The notes beneath the pieces are model-generated. The model saw nothing but the letters and a program-made list of their open reading frames with translations, ran no database searches and was not told where the DNA came from. This document shows positions 1 to 9,056 of a stretch of DNA of 64,000 nt, in pieces. Every line of letters starts with the position of its first letter. Position 1 is the stretch's first letter. Both the position numbers and the translations under genes were made by a program. The stretch covers positions 1-64,000 of the forward strand of contig JAOAPI010000138.1 of NCBI GenBank assembly GCA_025462865.1. Reading direction: 5' to 3'. This stretch comes from Candidatus Sulfotelmatobacter sp. (GTDB lineage: Bacteria > Acidobacteriota > Terriglobia > Terriglobales > Acidobacteriaceae).

Positions 1-128
1 AAAAAAAGATCGCTCTCATAGGTGAGGGCGATCTGCGGATGCTGGTTCATCAGCGTGTAAAGCAGAGATGTCCCGGAACGCCAGATACCAACTACAAAAA
101 TGGGACCCGAAGATGGTTCGCTCGTCAT
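1..128 (-). CDS. Sulfotransferase family protein, N-terminal part (cut by window edge)
   Basis: Reading leftward from the ATG at 128 gives a short leader, then a beta-strand and the motif VVGIWRSGTSLLY, which is the 5'-phosphosulfate-binding loop of PAPS-dependent sulfotransferases. NQHPQIALTYESD follows, also typical of the family. The rest lies beyond the window. It is the last visible gene of the export operon, 68 bp after the epimerase, so it may sulfate the polysaccharide or a lipid carrier. The start is uncertain: in-frame TTG and GTG codons lie at about 155-158 and no clear ribosome binding site precedes the ATG. Confidence 0.7.
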   Translation of the reverse strand, partial: MTSEPSSGPIFVVGIWRSGTSLLYTLMNQHPQIALTYESDLF

Positions 129-196
129 TATTCGCTTGGTCTCTGTCACCAACTGGTGAGGTGCCAGCGAGAGCGGGCGATGAACCCGCTTTCGCT

Positions 197-1195
197 CTAG
201 TCTCCGTTGACGCCGGCCAGTTCCAGTGCGTCAGACGTGACTTGCGACCGAATCCATGGGTAGGTTTTCCGCAGCCCTTCGGCAAGCAGGATCGCAGGCT
301 CCCAGCCCAGCACTTCGCGCAGCCGTGTGTTGTCGCTGTTGCGGCCTCGCACGCCTTGAGGGCCAGTGAGGTTATGCCGCTTTTCAATCTTCTTGCCGGC
401 GATGCGCGCAACCAGGTCCACCAGCCCATTGATGGAAATCAGCTCGTCCGTGCCTAGATTGAGAGCGTCGCGATGATTGGAGGCCATGAGGCGGATCAGA
501 CCTTCGACGCAATCATCCACATACATAAAAGAACGCGTCTGTTCCCCGTCGCCCCAGACTTCAATCTCGCCGCCATCGTCGGCCAGCGCTATCTTCCGGG
601 AAATCGCGGCGGGAGCCTTTTCTTTTCCGCCATCGTAGGTGCCAAGAGGGCCGTACACGTTGTGAAAACGAACGATACGCGTCTCGAAACCATAATCCTT
701 GTAGTAGTAGCGGCAAAGCTCTTCGGCGAAAAGTTTCTCCCATCCGTAGCCGGGTTCGGGATCAGCGGGAAAAGCGTCTTCTTCCTTCAGCGGTTTCACT
801 TCAGGATCTTTCTGCTTCGACTGGTTGTAGACACAAGCCGAAGAAGAAAAGAGGAAGCGTTGCACGCCGTTCTGGCGGCTCGCTTCCAGCATGTGTGCGT
901 TAATCAGAATATTGTTGCGGCTGATGTCGGCATGATTGGCGGTAATGTAGCCAATGCCGCCCATGTCAGCGGCCAGGTTGTACACCTCGTCGATGCCACC
1001 GCGCGTGGCAAGCAGGCAGTTTTCAATCTTGCGCAGGTCGAGAACTTCCATTTCGTCGGCAGCGCTGGTTTCATACTCGGGCATCTTGATGTCGGCGCCG
1101 CGTACCCAGTGGCCGTCCTTCTTGAGACGTTTAACCAGGTGGTGGCCGATAAAACCTCCCGCGCCGGTTACGAGTATTCGCTTTTGCTTGGTCAT
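197..1195 (-). CDS. GDP-mannose 3,5-epimerase-like SDR (NAD-dependent epimerase/dehydratase)
   Basis: A 332-residue extended short-chain dehydrogenase. The Rossmann motif TGAGGFIGHH is at the N-terminus, the catalytic YxxxK appears as YGWEK, and the Ser region reads FSSSACVY. ADMGGIGYI, KEKAPAAI, WGDGEQTRSF and GPQGVRGRNSDN match the pattern known from plant-type GDP-mannose 3,5-epimerases, which make GDP-L-galactose or GDP-L-gulose. Other sugar-nucleotide epimerases are possible but fit less well. The ATG at 1195 has an AGGAGA site 8 bp upstream. It sits in the export operon and presumably supplies an unusual hexose donor for the polymer. Confidence 0.8.
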   Translation of the reverse strand: MTKQKRILVTGAGGFIGHHLVKRLKKDGHWVRGADIKMPEYETSAADEMEVLDLRKIENCLLATRGGIDEVYNLAADMGGIGYITANHADISRNNILINAHMLEASRQNGVQRFLFSSSACVYNQSKQKDPEVKPLKEEDAFPADPEPGYGWEKLFAEELCRYYYKDYGFETRIVRFHNVYGPLGTYDGGKEKAPAAISRKIALADDGGEIEVWGDGEQTRSFMYVDDCVEGLIRLMASNHRDALNLGTDELISINGLVDLVARIAGKKIEKRHNLTGPQGVRGRNSDNTRLREVLGWEPAILLAEGLRKTYPWIRSQVTSDALELAGVNGD

Positions 1196-1289
1196 GTGAC
1201 TGGTCTCCTGAATTTTTATGAGAGTTCCGACAACCTGCAGTTGTGGTCAGCAATTCTTTAGGGGAGGGCTGGCGGGCGTTCTGGGGTTC

Positions 1290-2078
1290 TTAGAAAATTC
1301 GTGGCAGCAAATGCTCGACACATACGGCCCACAAAAATCTTGAGCCGTTAACCATGTAGCGTTGCCACAGTCGTCGTGGCTCGGCACATAGACGAAACAG
1401 CCACTCCAATCCATGTTCCCGCATCCACGCCGGCGCCTGTTTTAAGCGCCCGGTATTCAAATCGAATGCTGCCCCCACACCTAACATCACCGGCACATGC
1501 AGCGTATTCCGGTGTTCGTACATCCAGCGTTCCTGTTTGGGCGTGCTCAAACCAACCCACAGTACGTCAGGCCGCGCCTCTTCAATCAGGCACCGCACTT
1601 CCCTTTCCTCTTCGTCGCTTAATTCTCGGAAAGGCGGACAGTACGTGCCAGCGATCTGAATGCCGTGCCGTTCCTGCTCCACTTGAGCCAAATTATCTGC
1701 CACGCCGGGCGCGCCGCCGTAGAAAAAATGGCGATACTTCGAGCCTGTCTGGCTACAGAAGGCTTCCATCAGCTCCGGACCATACACGCGACGTTTCATG
1801 TGGCTGAATCCCTGCAACCGTCCCAGCCAAACCAAGGGCATCCCGTCGGCGACCACCAGCCCGGCGTTTTGCAGGATATTGCCGAACTCCGCATCGTCGC
1901 GCGAGACCGAAACCCCATGCATTCCGGTCACCGCCACGTATCGTGCCGGACTGCCTTCAGCGATCCAAGATTCCAGAATCTGAATCGCATCTGGAATTTG
2001 AACCGCATCCACGCGGACGTCTAGCACCCGGTAGCTCGGGATCCTAAGCTGCGAATCTGCGATAGCGGCGGTCGACAT
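1290..2078 (-). CDS. WecG/TagA/CpsF family glycosyltransferase
   Basis: 262 residues. Motifs typical of the family (GT26) are ADGMPLVWLGR, RVYGPELM, FFYGGAPGVADNL, WVGLSTPKQERWM and a C-terminal EPRRLWQRY. Such enzymes transfer N-acetylmannosaminuronic acid, N-acetylmannosamine or glucose to polyprenyl-linked acceptors on the cytoplasmic face of the membrane. The reading frame stays open upstream of 2078, but the ATG at 2078 begins the conserved part and has a purine-rich stretch about 14 bp before it. The longer version would overlap the preceding gene. It lies 73 bp after the polymerase/ligase gene in the same operon. Confidence 0.82.
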   Translation of the reverse strand: MSTAAIADSQLRIPSYRVLDVRVDAVQIPDAIQILESWIAEGSPARYVAVTGMHGVSVSRDDAEFGNILQNAGLVVADGMPLVWLGRLQGFSHMKRRVYGPELMEAFCSQTGSKYRHFFYGGAPGVADNLAQVEQERHGIQIAGTYCPPFRELSDEEEREVRCLIEEARPDVLWVGLSTPKQERWMYEHRNTLHVPVMLGVGAAFDLNTGRLKQAPAWMREHGLEWLFRLCAEPRRLWQRYMVNGSRFLWAVCVEHLLPRIF

Positions 2079-2151
2079 GTTTTGCTTACCGTCCTCTTTT
2101 AGCGAACTTGCTTTCCGACCTGGAACCATCTCACAGTCAGCGGATCTCGGA

Positions 2152-3627
2152 TTATTGCGCGGGAGCCGACGAAAGTTGCCACGCAGGCATTTCTCGTACC
2201 GGAGCCTTTTGCCGTGCCGCCGCAAGCAGCCGGTCGCTGACAAAGACCAGCGAGAAAAGCAGCATGAACGTTCCATCCGGCCGGCTTCCGAAAGTGCGGC
2301 TCACCATGCCATTAATAAAGATGTCGAGAAAGACGGCGAAACAACCAACCGCCAATGGATGGAGCGGGTGATCCTGAGCTACTGTCCGCATAACGGCGAA
2401 CAGGTTGCGCACCAGGGTTCCCATCATCATCAGGATTACAAAAAGACCGATGAGGCCGTTGTTGTACATTACCTCGAGAAATCCATTGTGCAAATGGTTG
2501 GGCATCCAGTCGACGCTGATCTTGTATGCCAGAAACCGCGACGACATGAAACCACGTCCCAACACTAGTTTGGCTTTAATAAGCTGCCATCCGGCGCTCC
2601 AGACGTCAGAACGGCCAGTAACGCTGGCCGCCTGTCCGCTGCTCACGTAGAACTTCAAGTACGAGCCAAGCGGGCTGAATGCCAGTAGCAGGCCGCCCAC
2701 AATCAGCATAATCAGAACGAAGCGCCCCGCTGCCCTAAACTTGCCTTGCAGCATGAAGAACATAACTGCTGCGAAAATGCAGCCTACAATTCCCGTTTTG
2801 CCGCCCGCTAGCAGCATCACAACCAATCCAAGAAGCACGAAGATAGTCCGCGACGCGGTCTTTCTGTGCTGCGACAGCATCAACGAATAGAGCACCAACA
2901 GCCCGGCATCGACCGAAAGCACGGTCGGAGCAGTTCCCACGTCATACAGGCGCCCGGTAGCCAGCACTTCAAGATTGGACAGCAACCGAAGAATTGGAAC
3001 AGAGACCATGAACGCAAGCGCCCACTGGCTGGACCGGAGAAACGATTTCAGGTCCTCACGATTCTTGATCTGATAATTGCATGCGGCCAGAACCAGGATC
3101 GCCAAGAACAACTTGACAATCCAGGCCAGTGAAAATCCTGGCTTCTCTGCGTAGGCGCAAGAAACAAGGCACATCACTCCAAACCAGGAAACCCACTTAT
3201 AGGATCCCGTGAAAAGAGTGCGGAGATACTGGCTGTGGCGATAGGTATAGAAAAGAAAAACGACCGCGATGAAAAACCACAACATCGCCTCAGAATATGC
3301 TCCGGAGGAGAACTGTCCGCCCTCAGCATCTTCCGTCACGTACGAGAAAATTTCTTCCGATCCAAGCAATACCCACCAAAGGGCGAAAACCAGATTCCGG
3401 CTGCGCAATTCAGCACTGGGCGCGGAGGAAATCACAAACCACATCAGCACAAAGAAAACGACTCCCGCGGCTAGGATTGAAATCGCTTGATCCGAGGAAA
3501 GTTCGTAAAAACCAACGAGCGCCCCTGCAGTGCATAGCGCCAAGACAAGCGCTAGCAGGATCGGACGAAGTCCTAACCTTGCGTCCTGCGGCCCGACTGT
3601 TTTCACCGGATTTGCAATCGACGACAT
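2152..3627 (-). CDS. O-antigen ligase/polymerase-like membrane protein (Wzy/WaaL type)
   Basis: About 491 residues with 10-12 hydrophobic segments. A late periplasmic loop reads DWMPNHLHNGFLEVMYNNG, the HxHN-type signature of the O-antigen ligase domain (PF04932). It probably polymerises repeat units or ligates the chain at the periplasmic face. The ATG at 3627 was chosen because it overlaps the stop of the sugar-transferase gene by one base (TGATG), which indicates translational coupling. Longer in-frame starts would lie inside the upstream gene. Wzy and ligase functions cannot be separated by sequence alone. Confidence 0.78.
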   Translation of the reverse strand: MSSIANPVKTVGPQDARLGLRPILLALVLALCTAGALVGFYELSSDQAISILAAGVVFFVLMWFVISSAPSAELRSRNLVFALWWVLLGSEEIFSYVTEDAEGGQFSSGAYSEAMLWFFIAVVFLFYTYRHSQYLRTLFTGSYKWVSWFGVMCLVSCAYAEKPGFSLAWIVKLFLAILVLAACNYQIKNREDLKSFLRSSQWALAFMVSVPILRLLSNLEVLATGRLYDVGTAPTVLSVDAGLLVLYSLMLSQHRKTASRTIFVLLGLVVMLLAGGKTGIVGCIFAAVMFFMLQGKFRAAGRFVLIMLIVGGLLLAFSPLGSYLKFYVSSGQAASVTGRSDVWSAGWQLIKAKLVLGRGFMSSRFLAYKISVDWMPNHLHNGFLEVMYNNGLIGLFVILMMMGTLVRNLFAVMRTVAQDHPLHPLAVGCFAVFLDIFINGMVSRTFGSRPDGTFMLLFSLVFVSDRLLAAARQKAPVREMPAWQLSSAPAQ

Positions 3628-5063
3628 CAGGCCGCTCCCGATCCTTTCAGTACCGCCGGAATAGTCTTGAGTAGGATTTTGAAGTCCAGCAACAACGACC
3701 ATTTGTCGATGTACTGGAGATCGAGCTCCATCCATTGCTCGAACGAAATCGAACTGCGTCCGCCAATCTGCCACAAGCACGTGACCCCGGGTCGAACGCT
3801 AAAGCGACGGCGTTGCCAGTCTTCGCTGAAACCTTCGTAGTCGCGCAGCGGCAGAGGACGCGGTCCCACCAGGCTCATATCGCCCATCAACACGTTGAAG
3901 AGTTGCGGCAGTTCGTCAATGCTGGTCTTGCGCAGGAGTTTTCCGATCGAAGTAATGCGCGGATCGTTTTTGATTTTGAAAACCGGGCCGCTGACTTCGT
4001 TGAGATGCTCGATTTCCTTCATCCGCTTCTCGGCATCCACGACCATCGTGCGAAATTTGTAAATGCCGAAGTGCCGCTTATTAAGCCCGAGGCGTTTCTG
4101 AACGAAAAATACAGGCCCGCTCGAAGTCAGTTTGATAAGGAGAGCGGTAAGAAGAAAGACCGGCAGCAGCAGCAGGATCATTGCGCTTGCCACCACAATA
4201 TCGACCAGCCGCTTGATGACAACCGGCCAGCCTTCCAGCCTTACAGTGTTATGGGTAATGATGGAGTCACCCTCCATCATTACCACTCGCGGACGGGACA
4301 TCTTTCCATCGAACAAGTTGGAGATGAACCGAACCAGGATGCCCTGCTCTTCGCAAATCGCGGCAACTTCTGAAGCTCGCGAATGCAGTGAACGCATGGG
4401 CAAGGCAACCACAACTTCATCCACAACATTGGTTCGCAGGTAGGCGAGCAGTTCGTCAAAATTGCACGCCAGACTGAATCCCGACTGGGAAAATTCGCTC
4501 AACCCTGTCCACTGCTGATCGACGAAGCCAATCACGCGATAGCCAAAGAACTGGTTGTCGCGCATCTTGCAGGCAAACTGCACGGCCCGCGGATTCGTGC
4601 CCACGATCAGCATGTCCCGCAGGTTACGGCCTCGCAGGCGCGCATTCCGAAGTACCACTCGCATGATCAGCCGGCCACTCGCCGTCGTGCTGACGGCGGC
4701 CAGCCAGAATACGATCAGGAATTCCGGAGTCATCAGATCCATGCGCACCACGAGATGGGTGCACATAATCACAAATGTGCCAAGCGTCGTAGCTTTGAGC
4801 GCGTCCAGCGTTTCGTCCCATCGGCCCGCCAGGCGACGCGATGCATACATGCCGAACAGAACGAAGATCTGATGCCAGATCAGCATCAGAACCGCGAACA
4901 GAATGAAATTCTGAATCTTCACCCGCATCGCGAAAAACTCCGTCAGCGATACGGTGGCTTTTTGTGAAACCACGACCGCAGCCAAGGCAAATGCAAACAT
5001 GGCTGCGCCCAGGTCGAAAAGCTTCATCGAGTTCAACAGCACCTGCCGCCGAAAGTGACCCAC
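3627..5063 (-). CDS. Polyprenyl glycosylphosphotransferase (initiating sugar transferase)
   Basis: 478 residues. The N-terminus has about four membrane helices (roughly 15-115), then a CoA-binding-like Rossmann region (about 140-245), a fifth helix (about 280-305) and the bacterial sugar transferase domain (about 275-475). Signature stretches are KFRTMVVDAEKRM, KTSIDELPQLFNVL, GDMSLVGPRPLP and RPGVTCLWQI. Proteins of the WbaP/WcaJ family load the first sugar phosphate onto undecaprenyl phosphate. The GTG at 5063 is preceded by AGGAGGAG at 7 bp. This start and the one-base overlap with the polymerase gene tie it firmly to the operon. Confidence 0.9.
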   Translation of the reverse strand: MGHFRRQVLLNSMKLFDLGAAMFAFALAAVVVSQKATVSLTEFFAMRVKIQNFILFAVLMLIWHQIFVLFGMYASRRLAGRWDETLDALKATTLGTFVIMCTHLVVRMDLMTPEFLIVFWLAAVSTTASGRLIMRVVLRNARLRGRNLRDMLIVGTNPRAVQFACKMRDNQFFGYRVIGFVDQQWTGLSEFSQSGFSLACNFDELLAYLRTNVVDEVVVALPMRSLHSRASEVAAICEEQGILVRFISNLFDGKMSRPRVVMMEGDSIITHNTVRLEGWPVVIKRLVDIVVASAMILLLLPVFLLTALLIKLTSSGPVFFVQKRLGLNKRHFGIYKFRTMVVDAEKRMKEIEHLNEVSGPVFKIKNDPRITSIGKLLRKTSIDELPQLFNVLMGDMSLVGPRPLPLRDYEGFSEDWQRRRFSVRPGVTCLWQIGGRSSISFEQWMELDLQYIDKWSLLLDFKILLKTIPAVLKGSGAA

Positions 5064-5168
5064 GGGGCGACTCCTCCTGGGAATTACGCCTGCTGGATGG
5101 GAAAGAAAACAAATCGCGGGGGGACAACTGTGAACAACGGTTTAAATGATTGCGAGAATTCTAAAAAG

Positions 5169-6272
5169 TTAACTGTCGACGCCGTTCCCCGGAGATTTGC
5201 GTCCGGAGGCAACATCACTTACTACTCTGCTGAAACCTTGCAACTGCGTGGCAATCTGCTGCATGTAGGCTCGAGCCTCGGTTGGACTAAGAGGCTGCTG
5301 AGTCTTATGCCCATTCCGCCGATATGCGCCGACGCCTCCGTTTGAGCCGGGTATCTGTTCCACCGCCTCATGAAGTGGGGCCGTTACCGTAACAGTATCT
5401 CCGGCGAAAATCTGAGCAGCTCCCGGCCCGTACGCCGGCGAGCCATGCTGAGCTTGCGAAACGTGCTGCGCGATGTCGAGATCGGCAATCACTTCGTCCA
5501 CAATTTCGGTATCAATGACTCGTTGCTGCAAAGCGCATCCCAGAGACAAGCAGTTGAAGCAAAAGTTGTTGATGTTGCGAGGAATGCCCGCCGTAAAGTC
5601 GAAGATGCGCTGCAGAGCCTCAGGCGAAAAGATCGGACCGCCTTGATAGCCAGCGGCCCGGAGGCGGTGCTGAATATATTTGTTGGTTTCTTCGAAGGAG
5701 AGAGGTTTCAGGCCGGTGATCAGTGAAACTCGCTGGCGCAACTGGATCATGCCAGGTCGAGCCAGCTTGTCCGCCAGCTCCGGCTGACCTGCGAGAATAA
5801 TCTGCATCAGCTTTGCGCGCGGCGTCTCAAAGTCTGAAAGCAGGCGCACTGTTTCAAGCACTGATGGTTCCAGGTTCTGGGCTTCGTCGATGACCACGAT
5901 GAAACGGTTCCCAGCACGCGCTTCCTGCAACAGGCGCTTGTTGAACTCTTCGTGCATTCGCACAAAGTCGTTATCATCGCATTCGTAACCCAGTTCCGCG
6001 AGCAGGAACCTCATGAATTCTCGCGAGTTGCATTGAGTCTGAAACAGAAACGCGGTGCGGGCGGACGAGCGGAATTTTTCGAGCAGATGGAATAGCAGCG
6101 TGCTCTTGCCCATTCCCGGAGGCGCAATCAGACCGATGAAGCCGCGACCTGCCTCAATTCCATAGACCATCGAGGCCAGAGCTTCCCGGTGCGCCGGACT
6201 AAGATAGAGAAACCGCGGGTCTGGAGTAACTCCAAACGGTTGTTCCCGTAATCCGTAGTAGCTTAAAAACAT
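5169..6272 (-). CDS. ExeA-like AAA ATPase of the polysaccharide operon
   Basis: 367 residues. It opens with YYGLREQPFGVTPDPRFLY, the typical start of ExeA/GspA-type ATPases. Walker A is APPGMGKST (about 50-58) and Walker B is FIVVIDEAQN (about 123-132). A GQPEL stretch and a winged-helix-like C-terminal part follow, ending in a low-complexity tail. Members found beside Wzz proteins in exosortase-type polysaccharide loci are thought to assist export or chain-length control, but their exact role is not established. No C-terminal peptidoglycan-binding domain is visible. It sits 38 bp downstream of the Wzz-like gene. Confidence 0.85.
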   Translation of the reverse strand: MFLSYYGLREQPFGVTPDPRFLYLSPAHREALASMVYGIEAGRGFIGLIAPPGMGKSTLLFHLLEKFRSSARTAFLFQTQCNSREFMRFLLAELGYECDDNDFVRMHEEFNKRLLQEARAGNRFIVVIDEAQNLEPSVLETVRLLSDFETPRAKLMQIILAGQPELADKLARPGMIQLRQRVSLITGLKPLSFEETNKYIQHRLRAAGYQGGPIFSPEALQRIFDFTAGIPRNINNFCFNCLSLGCALQQRVIDTEIVDEVIADLDIAQHVSQAQHGSPAYGPGAAQIFAGDTVTVTAPLHEAVEQIPGSNGGVGAYRRNGHKTQQPLSPTEARAYMQQIATQLQGFSRVVSDVASGRKSPGNGVDS

Positions 6273-6310
6273 CCCGGAGTCCTCTTCTCTTTTGCCTGGC
6301 TCAATCTTTC

Positions 6311-7924
6311 TTACTGGTCAAAGCCGACGCTGTCAGGTTCAGCAGGTACAGCGATCTTGCCGGTAGCGTTCCCGTTGCCGTTCCCGTTTACGCCGTGATG
6401 ACCATTCCCGTTTCCATTGCCGTTTCCGTTACCATTTGTACTGGCATAGAAAGGTACGGAAGCAAGCACCGGAATTTTCAACTCCGAAAGGACCTCCGCC
6501 GGAGTTCGGAATGAAGAATCCAGATACTCCTGGGTGAATACCAAGGCGCTGCTCATGACAAGTCCCAGCAATAATCCCACCAGGCTGAAAATCATGGCCG
6601 AGCGCACCGGAGCAATTGGAACTGTTGGCTGTTCCACCATGCCGACGTTGAGAATCCTGGTGCGGTCAAGCGCTTCCTCAATACGTGCTTCTTCGCGCTT
6701 GTGCAAGTACAAGAGGTAGTTGTCCTCGTTGGCCTTGGCTTCGCGTAGCAGATCCTGTTGCACCAAGCCGCTTTGTTCGAGCTTTTGAGCCTTCCCCTGG
6801 TAGACACCGACGATAGCCTGGGTTGCAACCGCTCGTGCCTGCAGAGAGCTGTACTCTGCCTTGGCTTTGGCCAGTTCCGCATTGATCCACGAATAGGTCG
6901 GATTGCGGTCGGTAGTTTTATCATGCAGCGGCATTGAGTCTTCCGCAACAATGGCCGCGCGCGTGTCAGCAATCTGTTTGTCCACTTCCTGGACCAGACG
7001 GTAACCTGGTTGATACTTGGTGAGCAGCTCGGTGCGCTTCAGCTCCAAGGCTAGCAATGTGCTCTTCAATTGCTGCTGAACGGCGCCATCGTCGGCTTCG
7101 CGAACCGCAGTGGTCAGCCGGTCCGGAGTCGTTCCTGCCTGCTTCTCTAGGTTGGCTATTTTCTGTTCCGTTCCGGCCATTTCCGCTCGGGTCGTTTCCA
7201 GAGACGCCGCGAATTCATTCAGCTTTTGCAGCGTGATGTCGCGCGAAACTTGCGGAGCTACTCCACCCTGCTCCTGCGAAAAGCTCTTCAGCTGTCCTTC
7301 TGCCTGATCGAGTTCATGCTTATAGCGATTGGTTTCTTCGTCAAAAAATGCCAACTGACCGGCAGGACGGTGAATCGCAACGTGCTTGTCGATGTAGGCG
7401 TTCACCAGATTGCTCAAAACCTGGGCGGCAAATTTAGGATCGTGCGCCGAATAGGTGAGCTGAATAATATTGGTCTTTTTCAGCGGGTCTACGACGAGAT
7501 GCGCGCGCAGCTTCTCGATGGCCTTGCCGATCTTTGCCTCCGGGCTCGACCCAAGGCTAAGAAATGAGAGTGTCGACTTCTGATTCTGCAGACCGGAATC
7601 CGTCACCGTCTTGCGCAGCACGTCTTCACTGGTAATAAGATTGGCCTCGGAGTTGATCTCTTCCTCCGTGACGTCCTCTTTCATTTGCAACGGACTGTTT
7701 TTTTCCGCGCTCACCACTGGATCCACGCGCTCGCGCTTGACCAGGATTTGGCTTTTCGACTCGTAAGTCGGTGGGACGAGGAACATAGCCACGATGCTGC
7801 CGGCAAAGATTCCACAGAAACAGAGCAGAAAAGATCGCTTGTGCCGGAAACCAACGGCGAGCAAATCACGCAGAGTAAAACTGAACTCGCTCGCGTTCCC
7901 CGTCGAAAATTCGTGTTCTTTCAT
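6311..7924 (-). CDS. Wzz/GumC-type polysaccharide chain-length determinant protein
   Basis: 537 residues. The first membrane helix (about 33-53) leads into the Wzz domain (YESKSQILVKRER). A long periplasmic coiled-coil-rich part (about 190-420) follows, then a second helix (about 455-475) preceded by the proline-containing PTVPIAPVRS. These proteins form ring-shaped inner-membrane assemblies that set chain length and contact Wza. No kinase domain is fused: the tail after the second helix is short and ends in Asn-Gly repeats. GGAG lies 8 bp before the ATG at 7924. The CpsD-like partner is encoded 20 kb away in the other operon. Confidence 0.88.
   Translation of the reverse strand: MKEHEFSTGNASEFSFTLRDLLAVGFRHKRSFLLCFCGIFAGSIVAMFLVPPTYESKSQILVKRERVDPVVSAEKNSPLQMKEDVTEEEINSEANLITSEDVLRKTVTDSGLQNQKSTLSFLSLGSSPEAKIGKAIEKLRAHLVVDPLKKTNIIQLTYSAHDPKFAAQVLSNLVNAYIDKHVAIHRPAGQLAFFDEETNRYKHELDQAEGQLKSFSQEQGGVAPQVSRDITLQKLNEFAASLETTRAEMAGTEQKIANLEKQAGTTPDRLTTAVREADDGAVQQQLKSTLLALELKRTELLTKYQPGYRLVQEVDKQIADTRAAIVAEDSMPLHDKTTDRNPTYSWINAELAKAKAEYSSLQARAVATQAIVGVYQGKAQKLEQSGLVQQDLLREAKANEDNYLLYLHKREEARIEEALDRTRILNVGMVEQPTVPIAPVRSAMIFSLVGLLLGLVMSSALVFTQEYLDSSFRTPAEVLSELKIPVLASVPFYASTNGNGNGNGNGNGHHGVNGNGNGNATGKIAVPAEPDSVGFDQ
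6358..6441 (-). repeat. Asn-Gly coding repeat in the Wzz-like C-terminus
   Basis: The last part of the Wzz-like gene is an imperfect repeat of GGNAAY/GGCAAC codons encoding strings such as NGNGNGNGNGHH and VNGNGNGN. It is a cytoplasmic low-complexity tail. A shorter NGNGN tail also ends the A-T synthetase encoded at 19982-21862. Such tracts are prone to slippage. Confidence 0.75.
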
Positions 7925-7981
7925 TTCAGTCTCCAGTTATTTGCCTTTGCAGTACTGCAGTACAAATCGGACGATGCTCGA

Positions 7982-8698
7982 TTACGGGATCTGCTTGTAG
8001 GCGCCCATTCCCGCATTGGGGATGAAGGGCTTGATCTTCGAAAGCAAATTCTTGGGTACGATCAGCATATCGCCGGGCTTAAGAGTCGGATCCTCATGCA
8101 GATCGCCACGCCTTTGCATTTCCTTAACGTTGAAAATCTTGGCTGAGAGCCACTGGTCGTTAACGCGACGGAACAGAATCACCTGTGAGTGTTTGGCGTT
8201 TTCCGTGAAGCCACCGGCGATTGCAACGGCTTCTGTCAACGTCACCGTCCCACGCATGTCATATCGGCCCGGGTGGGTAACCTGACCGTCTGCAATGAAG
8301 TAAGGCTTCTCGAAATCCTTGAGGACGACCACAATGAGCGGGTCGTTCAGCATTTTGCTGTAGGCCGTACGAAGTGTCTGCGTCAATTCCGGAAGAGTCT
8401 GGCCCAGGACTTTCACATCGCCAACCGCTTTAAGAGTTACGAAACCGTCTGGCTGGATGGCCACAGTCTGATTAAATTCAGGACTCAGCTCGAAAGAAAC
8501 ATCAAAGGAATCGCCTGCCGCCAAGTGATACCGGTTGTCGCGTTGCTGCAGTTGCGGAGTGTTGGGCTGCGAAGTAGTGTCAGCCACAGCCGCCCCGCTC
8601 GACAACTTTGCGACAGCCTGAACGTTTCCCTCTTGGGCCGAAAGACAGGGCATCAACATTAAGAAAAGCCCCAACCCGAAACCGACGCCTCTGTTCAT
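7982..8698 (-). CDS. Wza-type polysaccharide export protein
   Basis: 238 residues. A signal peptide (MNRGVGFGLGLFLMLMPCLSA) is followed by the polysaccharide-export domain (about 55-140: YHLAAGDSFDVSF, PDGFVTLKAVGDV) and one SLBB-like region (about 145-225: VTHPGRYDMRG). It forms or feeds the outer-membrane exit channel of Wzx/Wzy-type export. The frame is open further upstream, but the ATG at 8698 has a perfect GGAGG 6 bp before it and starts directly with the signal peptide. It is first in the export operon, behind a long leader and a promoter shared with three other units. Confidence 0.88.
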   Translation of the reverse strand: MNRGVGFGLGLFLMLMPCLSAQEGNVQAVAKLSSGAAVADTTSQPNTPQLQQRDNRYHLAAGDSFDVSFELSPEFNQTVAIQPDGFVTLKAVGDVKVLGQTLPELTQTLRTAYSKMLNDPLIVVVLKDFEKPYFIADGQVTHPGRYDMRGTVTLTEAVAIAGGFTENAKHSQVILFRRVNDQWLSAKIFNVKEMQRRGDLHEDPTLKPGDMLIVPKNLLSKIKPFIPNAGMGAYKQIP

Positions 8699-8994
8699 GA
8701 ACCGCCTCCAAAATGCTGACTGCATCGTTCTGTTTGGAACGCCAATTGTAGTCCTCGAAACAGTTTCGAACCGAACGCCTTTCAGTTCTTGCATCGCCCG
8801 CACTGTTTAAGAGCCTTGCTTGCAGCTTCGCCCTCTCAGTCACATTTTGTGTGACTCGGGGAATACAGGGCTAAAATACCGGTCCGACCGCAGAGCAAAA
8901 CGGCTCTTTACGCGTGATACTGCTTGAGTTATTGGGGGGATAGCTTCTAAAGCGCTTCTGCAAGGGCGGTATTATGGTCGCCCCAGTTGTTCCA
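8699..8994 (-). promoter_or_regulatory. Long 5' leader of the export operon (boxes 2 and 3)
   Basis: No gene is seen here. In transcript sense the region carries a six-C run (TCCCCCCAA, 8931-8940). Nearer the gene it has the 20-nt box TGTGACTGAGAGGGCGAAGC (8825-8844), which recurs with one mismatch before the antiterminator gene. Box 3 also forms one arm of a perfect 7-bp inverted repeat (8838-8844 and 8850-8856). If transcription starts just after the -10 at 8995, the leader is about 290 nt, which is unusually long. A role in antitermination is inference. Confidence 0.6.
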
Positions 8995-9056
8995 AAGATA
9001 TCCACGCTTGCAGACTCTTGCAAGTGGTCAAAAGCCCTAGAGACGAAAGCCTCTAC
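8995..9056 (-). promoter_or_regulatory. Shared-type promoter of the export operon
   Basis: Read on the minus strand: -35 TTGCAA (9018-9023), a 17-bp spacer and -10 TATCTT (8995-9000). The preceding block, 9024-9056, begins with GTAGAGGCTTTCG and ends with CTTTTGACCAC. The same arrangement is found at 29298, 33456 and 40062. The upstream block is in the position expected for an activator site. No promoter was tested; the call rests on the four-way similarity. Confidence 0.6.

Noticed and set aside
473-1261. Long plus-strand open frame opposite the epimerase gene
   Set aside because: It mirrors codon bias of the epimerase on the other strand and has no recognisable motifs. The same holds for the many other antisense frames over the NRPS genes.
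5112-5122. Another six-C run between the ATPase and sugar-transferase genes
   Set aside because: It lacks the TTGCAR/TAnnnT promoter and box 3, so it was not counted with the shared leaders. Similar short C-runs near 28480 and 35180 were left out for the same reason.
8995-9056. Idea that the conserved upstream blocks are a cyclic di-GMP riboswitch
   Set aside because: The GCAAAGCC-type and pseudoknot elements of GEMM RNAs are not present, and the block lies upstream of the predicted -35 and so outside the transcript.
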